A stretch of DNA of 8,938 bases from Bacteroides sp. (GCA_030667765.1 DAOUVF010000096.1:1-8938); one strand, 5' to 3'; counted from the stretch's first letter, positions 1-5,959 are shown. Notes: generated by a model not told the origin, from the letters alone. Translations and numbers: made by a program.

Positions 1-151
1 AAGCACTTTCAAATAATTTGACGATATCAGGATCTTCTTTTTTGAAATCCTCAATGGCTTCTTTGGCTTTATTCACATCATTTTCCTGTGAAAATCCTGC
101 CATGGCGAAAATCATCAGCAGGATGAAAGTTAATTTAAATCTCATGTTCAT
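1..151 (-). CDS. Exported protein, N-terminal part, probable SYLF-domain family (partial)
   Basis: The gene runs off the left edge; only the first 50 codons are present. The start is ATG at 151, with an in-frame ATG two codons later (145) as an alternative. The protein opens with a signal peptide (MNMRFKLTFILLMIFAMAGFSQ, here shortened as basic start, hydrophobic core, cleavage after FSQ). The mature part begins ENDVNKAKEAIEDF and continues KKEDPDIVKLFESA. This pattern (AKEA..., F-K-x-x-D-P-x-I, LF-x-x-A) resembles the beginning of bacterial SYLF (YSC84-like, lipid-binding) proteins, where it comes just before the conserved GYxVFP segment. That diagnostic segment is outside the window, so the family call is an inference. 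It is divergent from the DUF3160 gene, with 216 bp between the two starts. The exported status is much more secure than the family. Confidence 0.6.
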   Translation of the reverse strand, partial: MNMRFKLTFILLMIFAMAGFSQENDVNKAKEAIEDFKKEDPDIVKLFESA

Positions 152-367
152 CGGTTTATTTTTTAGGTTTCACTTAAATTTTTTACAATTTACTGTTTAT
201 ATCCTGATTTCTGAAATATCATCCGAGTATGGTCAGGCAGCAGCCTCTAAAACACCGGAGAGTAATGATAATACCCAGATTGACGCGCAACCCCGGGGAC
301 TAATATTGCATCTATTAATTGATTATCAGTCAATATTATAATAACTTGCATATAATTCCCCAGAACC
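152..367. other. Divergent intergenic region between the SYLF-like and DUF3160 genes
   Basis: This 216-bp stretch must hold promoters for both flanking genes. I see no exact TAnnTTTG on either strand. A TTG near 319 with TAACTTGC about 20 bp downstream is a weak candidate for the rightward gene. A CCCCGGGG palindrome near 292-299 is the only GC-rich landmark. No small gene or RNA is supported. Confidence 0.4.
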
Positions 368-2953
368 ATGAGAACCAAGAAGATACTACTAACCTGCCTG
401 GCCATTTTTATCTCAGGAAGTTTTATGCTCAAGGGTCAGAGTACCTTTGACCCTGTTGTCTACAAACAATTTCTGGAAAGCAACAAATCTCTTACAGCCA
501 GTCAGTTAATCAGTAACAATACGGTAAAGACCACCTATTATGCTTCACGGATCAATCCAGCGGAACTGAGTAACATCCCCTGGTATGATTCCATCAACCG
601 GAAGTTTCAGCTTACAAAGACAGAACAGGACCTTTTGAAGAATAATTTTTTTATGGTCTCTGAGCGGCTGAAATCCCATGCATGGGCTGATGCATTTATC
701 AATATCTATTCCAGTGACCTGCCTATGTTCATTTCTTCCGATTTTGTACTTGGCACGTTGCATAATTCCTATGATGCCATATTGCAAACCCTGGAATGGC
801 AATTCCTTGAACCCAATCTCATTGAATTACTGGATGCCATGCATAATGCCTATCCAGCCCTGTATTCAAAATACAGCAGTGACGGCCGGCTGGACGATGC
901 ATTGGAGGATGTGGACCTCTATGTATCCGTTGCCCGTTCACTGATATATGATAAGGATCTTGCTCCTCAATCTCATGGCCTTGAAAAATTCAATGATATA
1001 ATGGGAAAGATCGCAGCCGAACAAATGACATTAACCACCCTTTTTACGGAGACCAGGCCCCGGAAGCTCGATTTCAGCCAGTTCAAACCGCGCGGTCACT
1101 ACAATAAAGATATATACACTCCGGAAGGGACCATTACCCTTGAAAAATACTTCCGCACCATGATGTGGCTGGGCAGGATAGATTTCCTCCTGACGGCTCC
1201 CCCTGAAAATCCGTGGGAAGCGGACTGGACCGATGATGAACTTCGGCGAATGCAGCTCGGCGCCATATTATTGAATGAGTTGCTTAATTCAAGCGGTAAA
1301 ATGAGCAACCTGGACAAGCATGAACAGGTCATTACCTTTCTTGTGGGACCGGATGATAATATGACACCGGTTGAATTGGATGGATTAACAGGCAGATTGC
1401 TTTCCGCGCCGTCTGATCTTTTCACCCCGGAGGTTTTTGCAGCATTCAAAGACAGCCTGAATGCCTCGGATGATTATGGGCAGAAGATCATGTCAAACTT
1501 TTTTTATGTGGATCCCTATTCGAGTGATCCCGGTCAGCTGCCGATATCATTCAAACTGCTTGGACAAAAATTTCTAATTGATTCTTATGTATTGAGTGAG
1601 GTGGTTTATGACAGAATCATAGTTGACAATAAAAAAATCTACCGCGGATTGCCTGACCCGCTGGATGTAATGGCTGTCATGGGAAACGAAGATGCCATAT
1701 ATCTGCTAGTAGATGAGCTGGAAGAATTCAAATATGCCTATAAGGTTTCCTCACTGAAATACCTGGTGGATGCCTATGATGAGGATTTCTGGGAGCAGTC
1801 ACTCTACAACACATGGATGGCTGCCATAAGGGAGTTGAATCCACCGGTCTCTTCGGCGAAACTCCCCTATTTTATGCAAACCACCGCCTGGCACCAGGAA
1901 AAGCTCAATACCCAGCTGACTTCATGGGCCGAACTAAGGCATGACAATATCCTATACGGGAAGCAATCATACACGGGGGGAACGGGTTGTTCCTATCCCT
2001 ATACCTATATCGAACCTTATCCGGATTTTTATGCCAGGCTTCAACTATTTGCCGAGAATGCCGCAGCATTTCTTACCGGGGTATTCGAGGGAACAGACTT
2101 CCAGAGTAAATTCATGATCATTAATTATTATACACGGTATGCGGAAATCATGGAGGTTTTTGAGGAAATAGCCCAAAAGGAACTAGCCGGTGTAGCCATC
2201 AATGAGACCGAGATCACCTTCCTGAAAACCATGATCAATTCATATATGGCATCCGGGCCTGGTATTACCGGGTGGTTCAATGATTTTTTCTTTGATATGA
2301 ACAAGGGATTATCGTGGGACTTCGTAGTGGCTGATGTACATACCCAGCCAACAGACCAGGCCGGCAATGTAGTCGGACACGTACTGCATGTGGGGAATGG
2401 GTATATAAACAAGGGTGTATTCATGGCACCCAATCCTACGAACCCGGAACAGCTGATGGCATTTGCCGGACCGGTATCCTCCTTTCATTATGAGGTTACC
2501 AGTAATTTTTTACGGCTTACGGACCAGGAGTGGGAGGAAAAATTTATGTGGGATGGGGGAGTGGAACTCCCGGCAAGACCGGACTGGATCAATAGTTATT
2601 TAGCCGGGCCCGATGGAGAAGCCCTTTTTGGGGGAAGGAACCTCAAGGGTGATGTGTATACCGGCACAAGCACAAATCCTTCAGGTGCTATGAAGGACAT
2701 GGATTACCTGCTGGCTTTTCCCAATCCTGCCAGCGATGAACTGCATCTTCGCTTTGTATTGAATACCAGCCAGTTGGTCAATGTTGAGATCTACGATGCC
2801 AACGGACGGTTAATCTCACAATCTAATCATGGTTTAATGGTTCCGGCAGAGCATGATATTCCAATTGACCTGTCTCAATGGGAAAGAGGATTGTACTTAC
2901 TGAAATTCAGGGCCGGCAGCCATCAGATCTCTAAAAAGATCATAGTAAACTAA
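368..2953 (+). CDS. Secreted DUF3160-domain protein with T9SS type A C-terminal sorting domain
   Basis: A protein of 861 residues. Residues 1-24 form a signal peptide ending KGQ. The body, about residues 90-760, matches the DUF3160 family. Visible hallmarks are FISSDFVLGTLHNSYDAIL near residue 120, with the family's pattern of a hydroxyl or acidic residue followed by a histidine; SLYNTWMAAIRELNPP followed by FMQTTAWHQEKLNTQL and SWAELRHDNILYGKQSYT near 480-535; and VVADVHTQ...VLHVGNGY and FAGPVSSFHYEV near 655-710. DUF3160 has no established enzymatic role. The last 80 or so residues (FPNPASDELHLRF, then YDANGRLI, GLYLLKF, final KKIIVN) form a type A Por/T9SS sorting domain, so the protein should cross the outer membrane by type IX secretion and be surface-anchored or released. 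The start at 368 is the ATG directly before the signal peptide. The gene appears monocistronic: the next gene is convergent. Family and export route are confident; function is unknown. Confidence 0.9.
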   Translation: MRTKKILLTCLAIFISGSFMLKGQSTFDPVVYKQFLESNKSLTASQLISNNTVKTTYYASRINPAELSNIPWYDSINRKFQLTKTEQDLLKNNFFMVSERLKSHAWADAFINIYSSDLPMFISSDFVLGTLHNSYDAILQTLEWQFLEPNLIELLDAMHNAYPALYSKYSSDGRLDDALEDVDLYVSVARSLIYDKDLAPQSHGLEKFNDIMGKIAAEQMTLTTLFTETRPRKLDFSQFKPRGHYNKDIYTPEGTITLEKYFRTMMWLGRIDFLLTAPPENPWEADWTDDELRRMQLGAILLNELLNSSGKMSNLDKHEQVITFLVGPDDNMTPVELDGLTGRLLSAPSDLFTPEVFAAFKDSLNASDDYGQKIMSNFFYVDPYSSDPGQLPISFKLLGQKFLIDSYVLSEVVYDRIIVDNKKIYRGLPDPLDVMAVMGNEDAIYLLVDELEEFKYAYKVSSLKYLVDAYDEDFWEQSLYNTWMAAIRELNPPVSSAKLPYFMQTTAWHQEKLNTQLTSWAELRHDNILYGKQSYTGGTGCSYPYTYIEPYPDFYARLQLFAENAAAFLTGVFEGTDFQSKFMIINYYTRYAEIMEVFEEIAQKELAGVAINETEITFLKTMINSYMASGPGITGWFNDFFFDMNKGLSWDFVVADVHTQPTDQAGNVVGHVLHVGNGYINKGVFMAPNPTNPEQLMAFAGPVSSFHYEVTSNFLRLTDQEWEEKFMWDGGVELPARPDWINSYLAGPDGEALFGGRNLKGDVYTGTSTNPSGAMKDMDYLLAFPNPASDELHLRFVLNTSQLVNVEIYDANGRLISQSNHGLMVPAEHDIPIDLSQWERGLYLLKFRAGSHQISKKIIVN

Positions 2954-3058
2954 AACCTTATTCATACCGGAGTGAATATGCCGGGTTTGTCCTGGCCGTA
3001 CGGATCGTCTGGTATATAATGGTCCCCAGGCTGATCAATACAGGGTGAATATCTTTGA

Positions 3059-3538
3059 TTATTCCGGGGGTTCCGAATCGGTTGACCCACCGGTTAATTG
3101 ACGGGGGTGATTTTCTTGCGCGGATGGATCATCCTCTTTTTTCTTCTTTTTAAATGCAGAGGGGATCAGAGAGAAATTAATCCCGTACTGTCTTGCCAGC
3201 AGTTCGAGTCCGATCAAAGAGACCACTCCCCCTGGCAGGATTACAGCTGTAACGAAAATGGAAAAACGTCCAACATCCTTTAACTGTTTCACAGCCGCCT
3301 TCACCTCCTCTTTGCTGGGCGGATCCGTCCGCTCATTGAGATTCAGCTTATGTTCCAGCAGCCGGAAGAAGGAACTGGCCATCTCCCTGGTCTCCTCGGA
3401 TTCCCTGTCAACGCCTTTCATGACCTTATCAATGTGGTACTTGGCCTTCCTGGCATAACGGTTGGCAAAGATCCTCTGCTCTGGGCTTACCCCGTTTCTT
3501 AAAAGATCTTCCAGTTCTTCAAACCAGTTTTTTATCAT
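3059..3538 (-). CDS. Small LETM1-like membrane protein
   Basis: A protein of 159 residues. Residues 1-75 are hydrophilic and predicted helical, with many charged residues. Residues 76-129 carry the recognisable part: SKEEVKAAVKQLKDVGRF, a single hydrophobic segment about 91-115 containing the sequence ILPGG at 100-104, then GINFSLIPSAF ending at 129. A segment with a K/R-rich lead, an LPGG turn inside a membrane helix and a terminal PSAF matches the core of LETM1-like proteins, of which short single-core versions occur in Bacteroidota. Residues 130-134 are five lysines, followed by a polar proline-rich, acidic tail that looks disordered. Mitochondrial LETM1 is tied to cation exchange, but this cannot be carried over to a short bacterial relative. 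The gene starts 12 bases after the lrp stop, so the two are probably co-transcribed. Family call moderate, membrane topology good, function unknown. Confidence 0.75.
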   Translation of the reverse strand: MIKNWFEELEDLLRNGVSPEQRIFANRYARKAKYHIDKVMKGVDRESEETREMASSFFRLLEHKLNLNERTDPPSKEEVKAAVKQLKDVGRFSIFVTAVILPGGVVSLIGLELLARQYGINFSLIPSAFKKKKKEDDPSAQENHPRQLTGGSTDSEPPE

Positions 3539-3550
3539 GCAAGTATGATT

Positions 3551-4015
3551 TTAAAAGATTGGCATCTGCTTTTTAATACTTTCTCCCAGTGAGATAATGG
3601 TTTCTGTTCTGCTCACCCCGTCTACAGGTTGCAATTTTTCGTTAATTACCTCACGAAGATGATCCGTGTTTTTACAGATCACTTTGACAAATATACTGTA
3701 TTCTCCAGTTGTATAATGGGCCTCCACGATTTCAGGAATATTATCAACTTCATCGATTACTTCTTTATATACGGACCCTTTGATCAGGTAAATACCCACA
3801 AATGCTGTCATATCATAACCGATTTTCGCAGGATCCAGGATGAGGGTAGCTCCCTTTACAATCCCGAGTCTTTCCATTCTTTTCATCCTGACATGAATGG
3901 TTCCTGCTGATACGATAAGCCTTTTGGCAATATCCGTGTAGGGAATCTTGGCATCTTTCATTAAAATCTCCAGGATCTCCCTGTCCAGTTTATCAATATC
4001 ATAAATTTTTTTCAT
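3551..4015 (-). CDS. Lrp/AsnC family transcriptional regulator
   Basis: A protein of 154 residues, the usual length for the family. Residues 5-60 form the AsnC-type winged helix-turn-helix: YDIDKLDREILEILMKDAK, then IPYTDIAKRL and the recognition helix VSAGTIHVRMKRMERLGIVKG at about 35-55. Residues 65-145 form the RAM (ligand-binding and oligomerisation) domain, with the characteristic TTGEYSIFVKV near 102-112 and SRTETIISL near 135-143. Family members usually form dimers to octamers or hexadecamers and respond to an amino acid or related small molecule; the ligand here cannot be read from sequence. The gene is the first of a two-gene unit with the LETM1-like gene. Immediately upstream lie three phased 17-bp dyads (4030-4108), which fit autoregulation, as is common in the family. 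They also lie between this gene and the divergent tRNA-like gene, so the regulator may control both. Confidence 0.93.
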   Translation of the reverse strand: MKKIYDIDKLDREILEILMKDAKIPYTDIAKRLIVSAGTIHVRMKRMERLGIVKGATLILDPAKIGYDMTAFVGIYLIKGSVYKEVIDEVDNIPEIVEAHYTTGEYSIFVKVICKNTDHLREVINEKLQPVDGVSRTETIISLGESIKKQMPIF

Positions 4016-4029
4016 AATCTCAAGTGGTT

Positions 4030-4046
4030 ATTGCAATATAATCAAT
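4030..4046. promoter_or_regulatory. Putative Lrp-type operator 1
   Basis: The sequence ATTGCAATATAATCAAT has the form ATTG-N9-CAAT. It lies 15 bp before the lrp start codon and overlaps a weak minus-strand -7-like string TATATTGC. It is the first of three matching 17-bp dyads at 31-bp spacing. The repeats are seen directly; binding by the adjacent Lrp protein is inferred from position and dyad form. Confidence 0.6.
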
Positions 4047-4060
4047 AAAAACGCTAAAAC

Positions 4061-4077
4061 ATTGCAATATTAGCAAT
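4061..4077. promoter_or_regulatory. Putative Lrp-type operator 2
   Basis: The sequence ATTGCAATATTAGCAAT is the most symmetric copy, with half-sites ATTGC and GCAAT seven bases apart. It begins exactly 31 bp after operator 1. Its right half-site is also the left arm of a perfect 12-bp palindrome CAATAATTATTG (4074-4085). Confidence 0.6.
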
Positions 4078-4091
4078 AATTATTGAAAAAC

Positions 4092-4108
4092 ATTGCGAAT
4101 ATAACAAT
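4092..4108. promoter_or_regulatory. Putative Lrp-type operator 3
   Basis: The sequence ATTGCGAATATAACAAT has the form ATTG-N9-CAAT and begins 31 bp after operator 2. It covers the place where the -33 element of the rightward tRNA-like promoter should lie (about 4101-4106). No TTG is found there, so a bound protein could either block or substitute for RNA polymerase contacts. Confidence 0.55.
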
Positions 4109-4124
4109 ATTTTGATCTTCTGCG

Positions 4125-4132
4125 TATATTTG
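4125..4132 (+). promoter_or_regulatory. Bacteroidota -7 promoter element for the tRNA-like gene
   Basis: TATATTTG is an exact match to the Bacteroidota housekeeping -7 consensus TAnnTTTG. It would place transcription start near 4138-4141, about 16 bases before the mature RNA 5' end, a normal leader length for a tRNA. A TTG at the usual -33 spacing is missing; the nearest one (4112-4114) is too close. Confidence 0.6.
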
Positions 4133-4155
4133 TAATGTCAATGAGACACAAACAC

Positions 4156-4264
4156 TGTAGGGTGGTGAAACTGGCAGACACACCCTCCTGTCTCGGGGGC
4201 GGAGAGATTGGGAAAAATCATTTTGGCTAACCACTCCGTGAAGGTTCGAATCCTTCCCCTACAG
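4156..4264 (+). tRNA. Atypical class II tRNA-like gene, anticodon GUC (Asp), 40-nt variable region
   Basis: A cloverleaf can be drawn by hand. The acceptor stem is TGTAGGG (4156-4162) with CCCTACA (4257-4263), seven Watson-Crick pairs, and discriminator G73 at 4264. CCA is not encoded. U8 is 4163. The D stem is GTG/CAC with the loop AAACTGGCAGA, typical of tRNA-Leu. The anticodon stem is CCCTC/GGGGG with one U-G pair, and the loop CTGTCTC gives anticodon GUC (4190-4192), U33 and an unusual U37. The variable region 4200-4239 is closed by CGGAG/CTCCG. The T arm is GAAGG-TTCGAAT-CCTTC. The tertiary contacts U8-A14, A15-U48 and G18G19 with the T loop are all available. The core is Leu-like, but A73, needed by LeuRS, is absent. 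G10, G34, U35, C36, C38 and G73, the main determinants reported for E. coli AspRS, are all present. SerRS, which reads the long arm and G73, is another possible partner. It may be a working tRNA-Asp variant, a specialised non-translational tRNA or a pseudo-tRNA. Confidence 0.8.
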
Positions 4265-4270
4265 CAAAAC

Positions 4271-4303
4271 AACCTCTCTTCATCAGAAGGGAGGTTTTTT
4301 TTT
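4271..4303 (+). terminator. Strong intrinsic terminator of the tRNA-like gene
   Basis: An 11-bp stem, AACCTCTCTTC (4271-4281) with GAAGGGAGGTT (4286-4296), has one T-G pair and an ATCA loop, and runs into nine T residues (4295-4303). It begins six bases after the mature RNA 3' end, so the transcript is monocistronic and about 160 nt long. Confidence 0.92.
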
Positions 4304-4371
4304 GGGTATATTAAAGCGGCACTGAAAATCTTGCAAACAACATTTATAGGTGCCTTATTTAATATACCCAA
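4302..4371. repeat. Imperfect palindrome with 14-bp perfect arms
   Basis: TTGGGTATATTAAA (4302-4315) is repeated inverted and without mismatch as TTTAATATACCCAA (4358-4371). A second inner pair, GGCAC (4318-4322) with GTGCC (4350-4354), extends the hairpin, leaving a 27-nt loop. No T tract follows on either strand, so it does not look like a terminator. It starts within the T tract of the preceding terminator. A small non-autonomous element, a structured RNA or a palindromic spacer repeat are all possible. Confidence 0.7.
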
Positions 4372-4416
4372 TAAAAAATCCCCCCATCGTGATTCATTCA
4401 ATGGATTATCAAATAT

Positions 4417-4494
4417 CTTTTCCAGGGTGTTACATTAGGAACCTATATTTTAAGCTTGCTTAAAATTCAGTGACGGTGTAATACCCTGGAAAAG
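4417..4494. repeat. 78-bp inverted-repeat element with nested hairpins
   Basis: The outer arms are CTTTTCCAGGGTGTTACA (4417-4434) and TGTAATACCCTGGAAAAG (4477-4494): 18 pairs with a single G-T. Inside sit a 9-bp hairpin ATTTTAAGC/GCTTAAAAT with a two-base loop (4447-4466) and a short TAGG/CCTA hairpin (4436-4445). Terminal inverted repeats plus internal dyads suggest a miniature element or a structured RNA. No transposase and no clear target duplication are visible. It lies just past the 3' end of the beta-barrel gene and could affect stability of that message. Confidence 0.7.
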
Positions 4495-4521
4495 GAGAAT
4501 GAATAATCCTTGATAGAAATA

Positions 4522-5136
4522 CTACCTGGAGCTTTTACCGGAGATCTTATAGTAGACAGCAAAACTCAACACATGGCTATACTGTCCCTGGTTCAACAGG
4601 TAACTCTGTCCGCTGGGATGGTCCCGGATGGGAATGATGGAATAATTGAAACGCGCAGAGAAAGTAAGTACGTCCCAGAAAGTATAACCGATACCGGCTA
4701 TGGCGCTCATGGTAAAGGTATGAAAATAAGGTTCTCTTTCGGGGAGCTCACCATGAGCATCAAATTCCTTGGCTGATAAGAGGAATTCGGGTCCGATACC
4801 AAGTTCAAAAACAACTTTTTCATTATAAATATATTGTGCCATGATGGGCAGATCTATGTAATGAAGGACGCATCTGTAATAAATATCATCACCCGGTTTG
4901 TTGGTATGAAGCGATCCTTTAGAGACATATCTCAATTCCAGCTGTCCGGCTACGGTATAGGTGAACAACCTTTGAACCCAGGCACCTGCCAGGATACCTA
5001 CTTTATTATAACCGCTGTATGAATCACCATCAATCTGGCTGGCCGTCAACCCACCAAGGATCCCGCCTTCAAATTGTTGTGAACAGGCAATTCCTGTACA
5101 GAAGAGGAATAGCATAATATAAGTTAAACGCCTCAT
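4522..5136 (-). CDS. Outer-membrane beta-barrel protein (PorT-like)
   Basis: A protein of 204 residues with a signal peptide (about 1-20, ending CSQ). The mature part is a run of alternating hydrophobic/polar strands with aromatic girdle residues, as in small 8-10 stranded barrels. It begins with the family pattern GGILGGLTASQIDGDSYSGYNK followed by VGILAGAWV, typical of the PorT/OMP_b-brl_2 group. Later strands include AGQLELRYVSKGS, YIDLPIMAQYI (a near-invariant segment of this group) and FELGIGPEFLLSA. The protein should sit in the outer membrane; no substrate or partner can be named. The start at 5136 lies 17 bases after the Sir2 stop, so both genes are probably one transcript. Several hundred related barrels of unknown role exist in Bacteroidota, so identity with PorT itself is not claimed. 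Confidence 0.85.
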   Translation of the reverse strand: MRRLTYIMLFLFCTGIACSQQFEGGILGGLTASQIDGDSYSGYNKVGILAGAWVQRLFTYTVAGQLELRYVSKGSLHTNKPGDDIYYRCVLHYIDLPIMAQYIYNEKVVFELGIGPEFLLSAKEFDAHGELPEREPYFHTFTMSAIAGIGYTFWDVLTFSARFNYSIIPIRDHPSGQSYLLNQGQYSHVLSFAVYYKISGKSSR

Positions 5137-5153
5137 GTTGAAGAATTTTCTGG

Positions 5154-5849
5154 TTAATCGATAAATCTTTTCAGCAGTTTTTCTTTTAGTAGAGGTAAAC
5201 CGGAGCTGGCTTTTTCCTTAATGAAATCTACTTCACGGTGGCGGGGAACGGGTATCTCGTTGGGGTCTACCAGGTAGATGGGTACACCACGGGGCACATA
5301 ATCTACAAGTCCAGCTGCAGGATAAACCAGGAGCGATGTGCCGATGACGGCAAATGCATCTGCCCTCTGGGTAATTTCAGCGGCGTCCTCGATCAGGGGG
5401 ACTGCTTCCCCGAACCAGACAATATGCGGCCTTAACTGGGATCCTTTTTCACAGGTATCTCCTCTTTTCAGTTCCCAGCCATCCAGTTCATGAACCAGGG
5501 AAGGGTCCTGCGTACTTCTCACCTTTTTCAATTCCCCGTGCAGGTGAAGTATTTTACTGCTACCTGCCCGTTCGTGCAGGTCATCAACATTCTGGGTGAT
5601 GATCTCCACATCGAAATGCTCCTCCAGTTCAGCGAGTCCAGTATGCCCGGCATTGGGCTTTGCCTTCAGCAGCTGCTTTCGTCTCTCATTATAGAACCTG
5701 AGCACCAGGTCCATATCATTTGCCCAGCCCTGGGGACTGGCCACTTCGTGTACATCATATTCCTCCCATAGTCCCCCCATCTCCCGGAAAGTACGGATAC
5801 CACTTTCGGCACTGATGCCTGAGCCTGTTAGAACTACCAGCTTCTTCAT
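5154..5849 (-). CDS. Sir2-family NAD-dependent deacylase, zinc-less Bacteroidota type
   Basis: The protein is 231 residues from the chosen start at 5849 (MKKLVVLTG); an in-frame ATG six codons upstream (5867) is possible but adds residues not typical of the family. NAD-binding motifs are TGSGISAESGI, TFRE, TQNVDDLHERAGS and VIGTSLLVYPAAGL. The catalytic histidine is in HLHGEL. Y-x-x-R in FYNERR sits where class III sirtuins (SIRT5 and CobB) bind acidic acyl groups, which suggests desuccinylase or demalonylase activity as well as deacetylase activity. The two CxxC pairs of the zinc ribbon are missing: only one Cys (GDTCEKG) remains in that region. A zinc-less form appears common in Bacteroidota Sir2 proteins and is not by itself a sign of decay, since all catalytic motifs are intact. 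It is the first gene of a probable unit with the beta-barrel gene and is divergent from dnaG. Confidence 0.93.
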   Translation of the reverse strand: MKKLVVLTGSGISAESGIRTFREMGGLWEEYDVHEVASPQGWANDMDLVLRFYNERRKQLLKAKPNAGHTGLAELEEHFDVEIITQNVDDLHERAGSSKILHLHGELKKVRSTQDPSLVHELDGWELKRGDTCEKGSQLRPHIVWFGEAVPLIEDAAEITQRADAFAVIGTSLLVYPAAGLVDYVPRGVPIYLVDPNEIPVPRHREVDFIKEKASSGLPLLKEKLLKRFID

Positions 5850-5959
5850 TTCTTCCACAAGATACAAAAAACCTTCTCGTATGATATTTGTATACCAGAG
5901 TAATAAAGTTATTGCTATGTTAAGCCTGAAAATCCATGTTCGTTTTATAATTTAGCGGT

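Noticed and set aside
2953..2988. Possible terminator between the convergent DUF3160 and LETM1-like genes (AAACC/GGTTT with an inner ATTCA/TGAAT)
   Set aside because: The stem is short and interrupted and no T tract follows on either strand.
4200..4239. Intron in the tRNA-like gene
   Set aside because: Bacterial tRNA introns are self-splicing, much longer and usually in the anticodon loop; this insert is short and in the variable region.
4240..4264. Integration site at the tRNA 3' end
   Set aside because: No second copy of the 3' end, no integrase and no mobile genes are visible in the window.
4138..4401. Minus-strand open frame of 87 codons across the tRNA-like gene
   Set aside because: It is the antisense shadow of the cloverleaf and its terminator; it has no protein features and overlaps a better-supported RNA gene.
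5850..5867. Upstream ATG of the Sir2 gene as the true start
   Set aside because: The six extra residues are not typical of the family, whose members start close to K-x-L-V-V-L-T-G; kept only as an alternative.
5890..5906. GTAT...ATAC dyad between sir2 and dnaG as an operator
   Set aside because: Only the outer four bases pair; the inner part is not symmetric.
5947..5955. TAATTTAG just before the dnaG start as a -7 element
   Set aside because: One mismatch to consensus, no -33 partner and only a few bases from the ATG.
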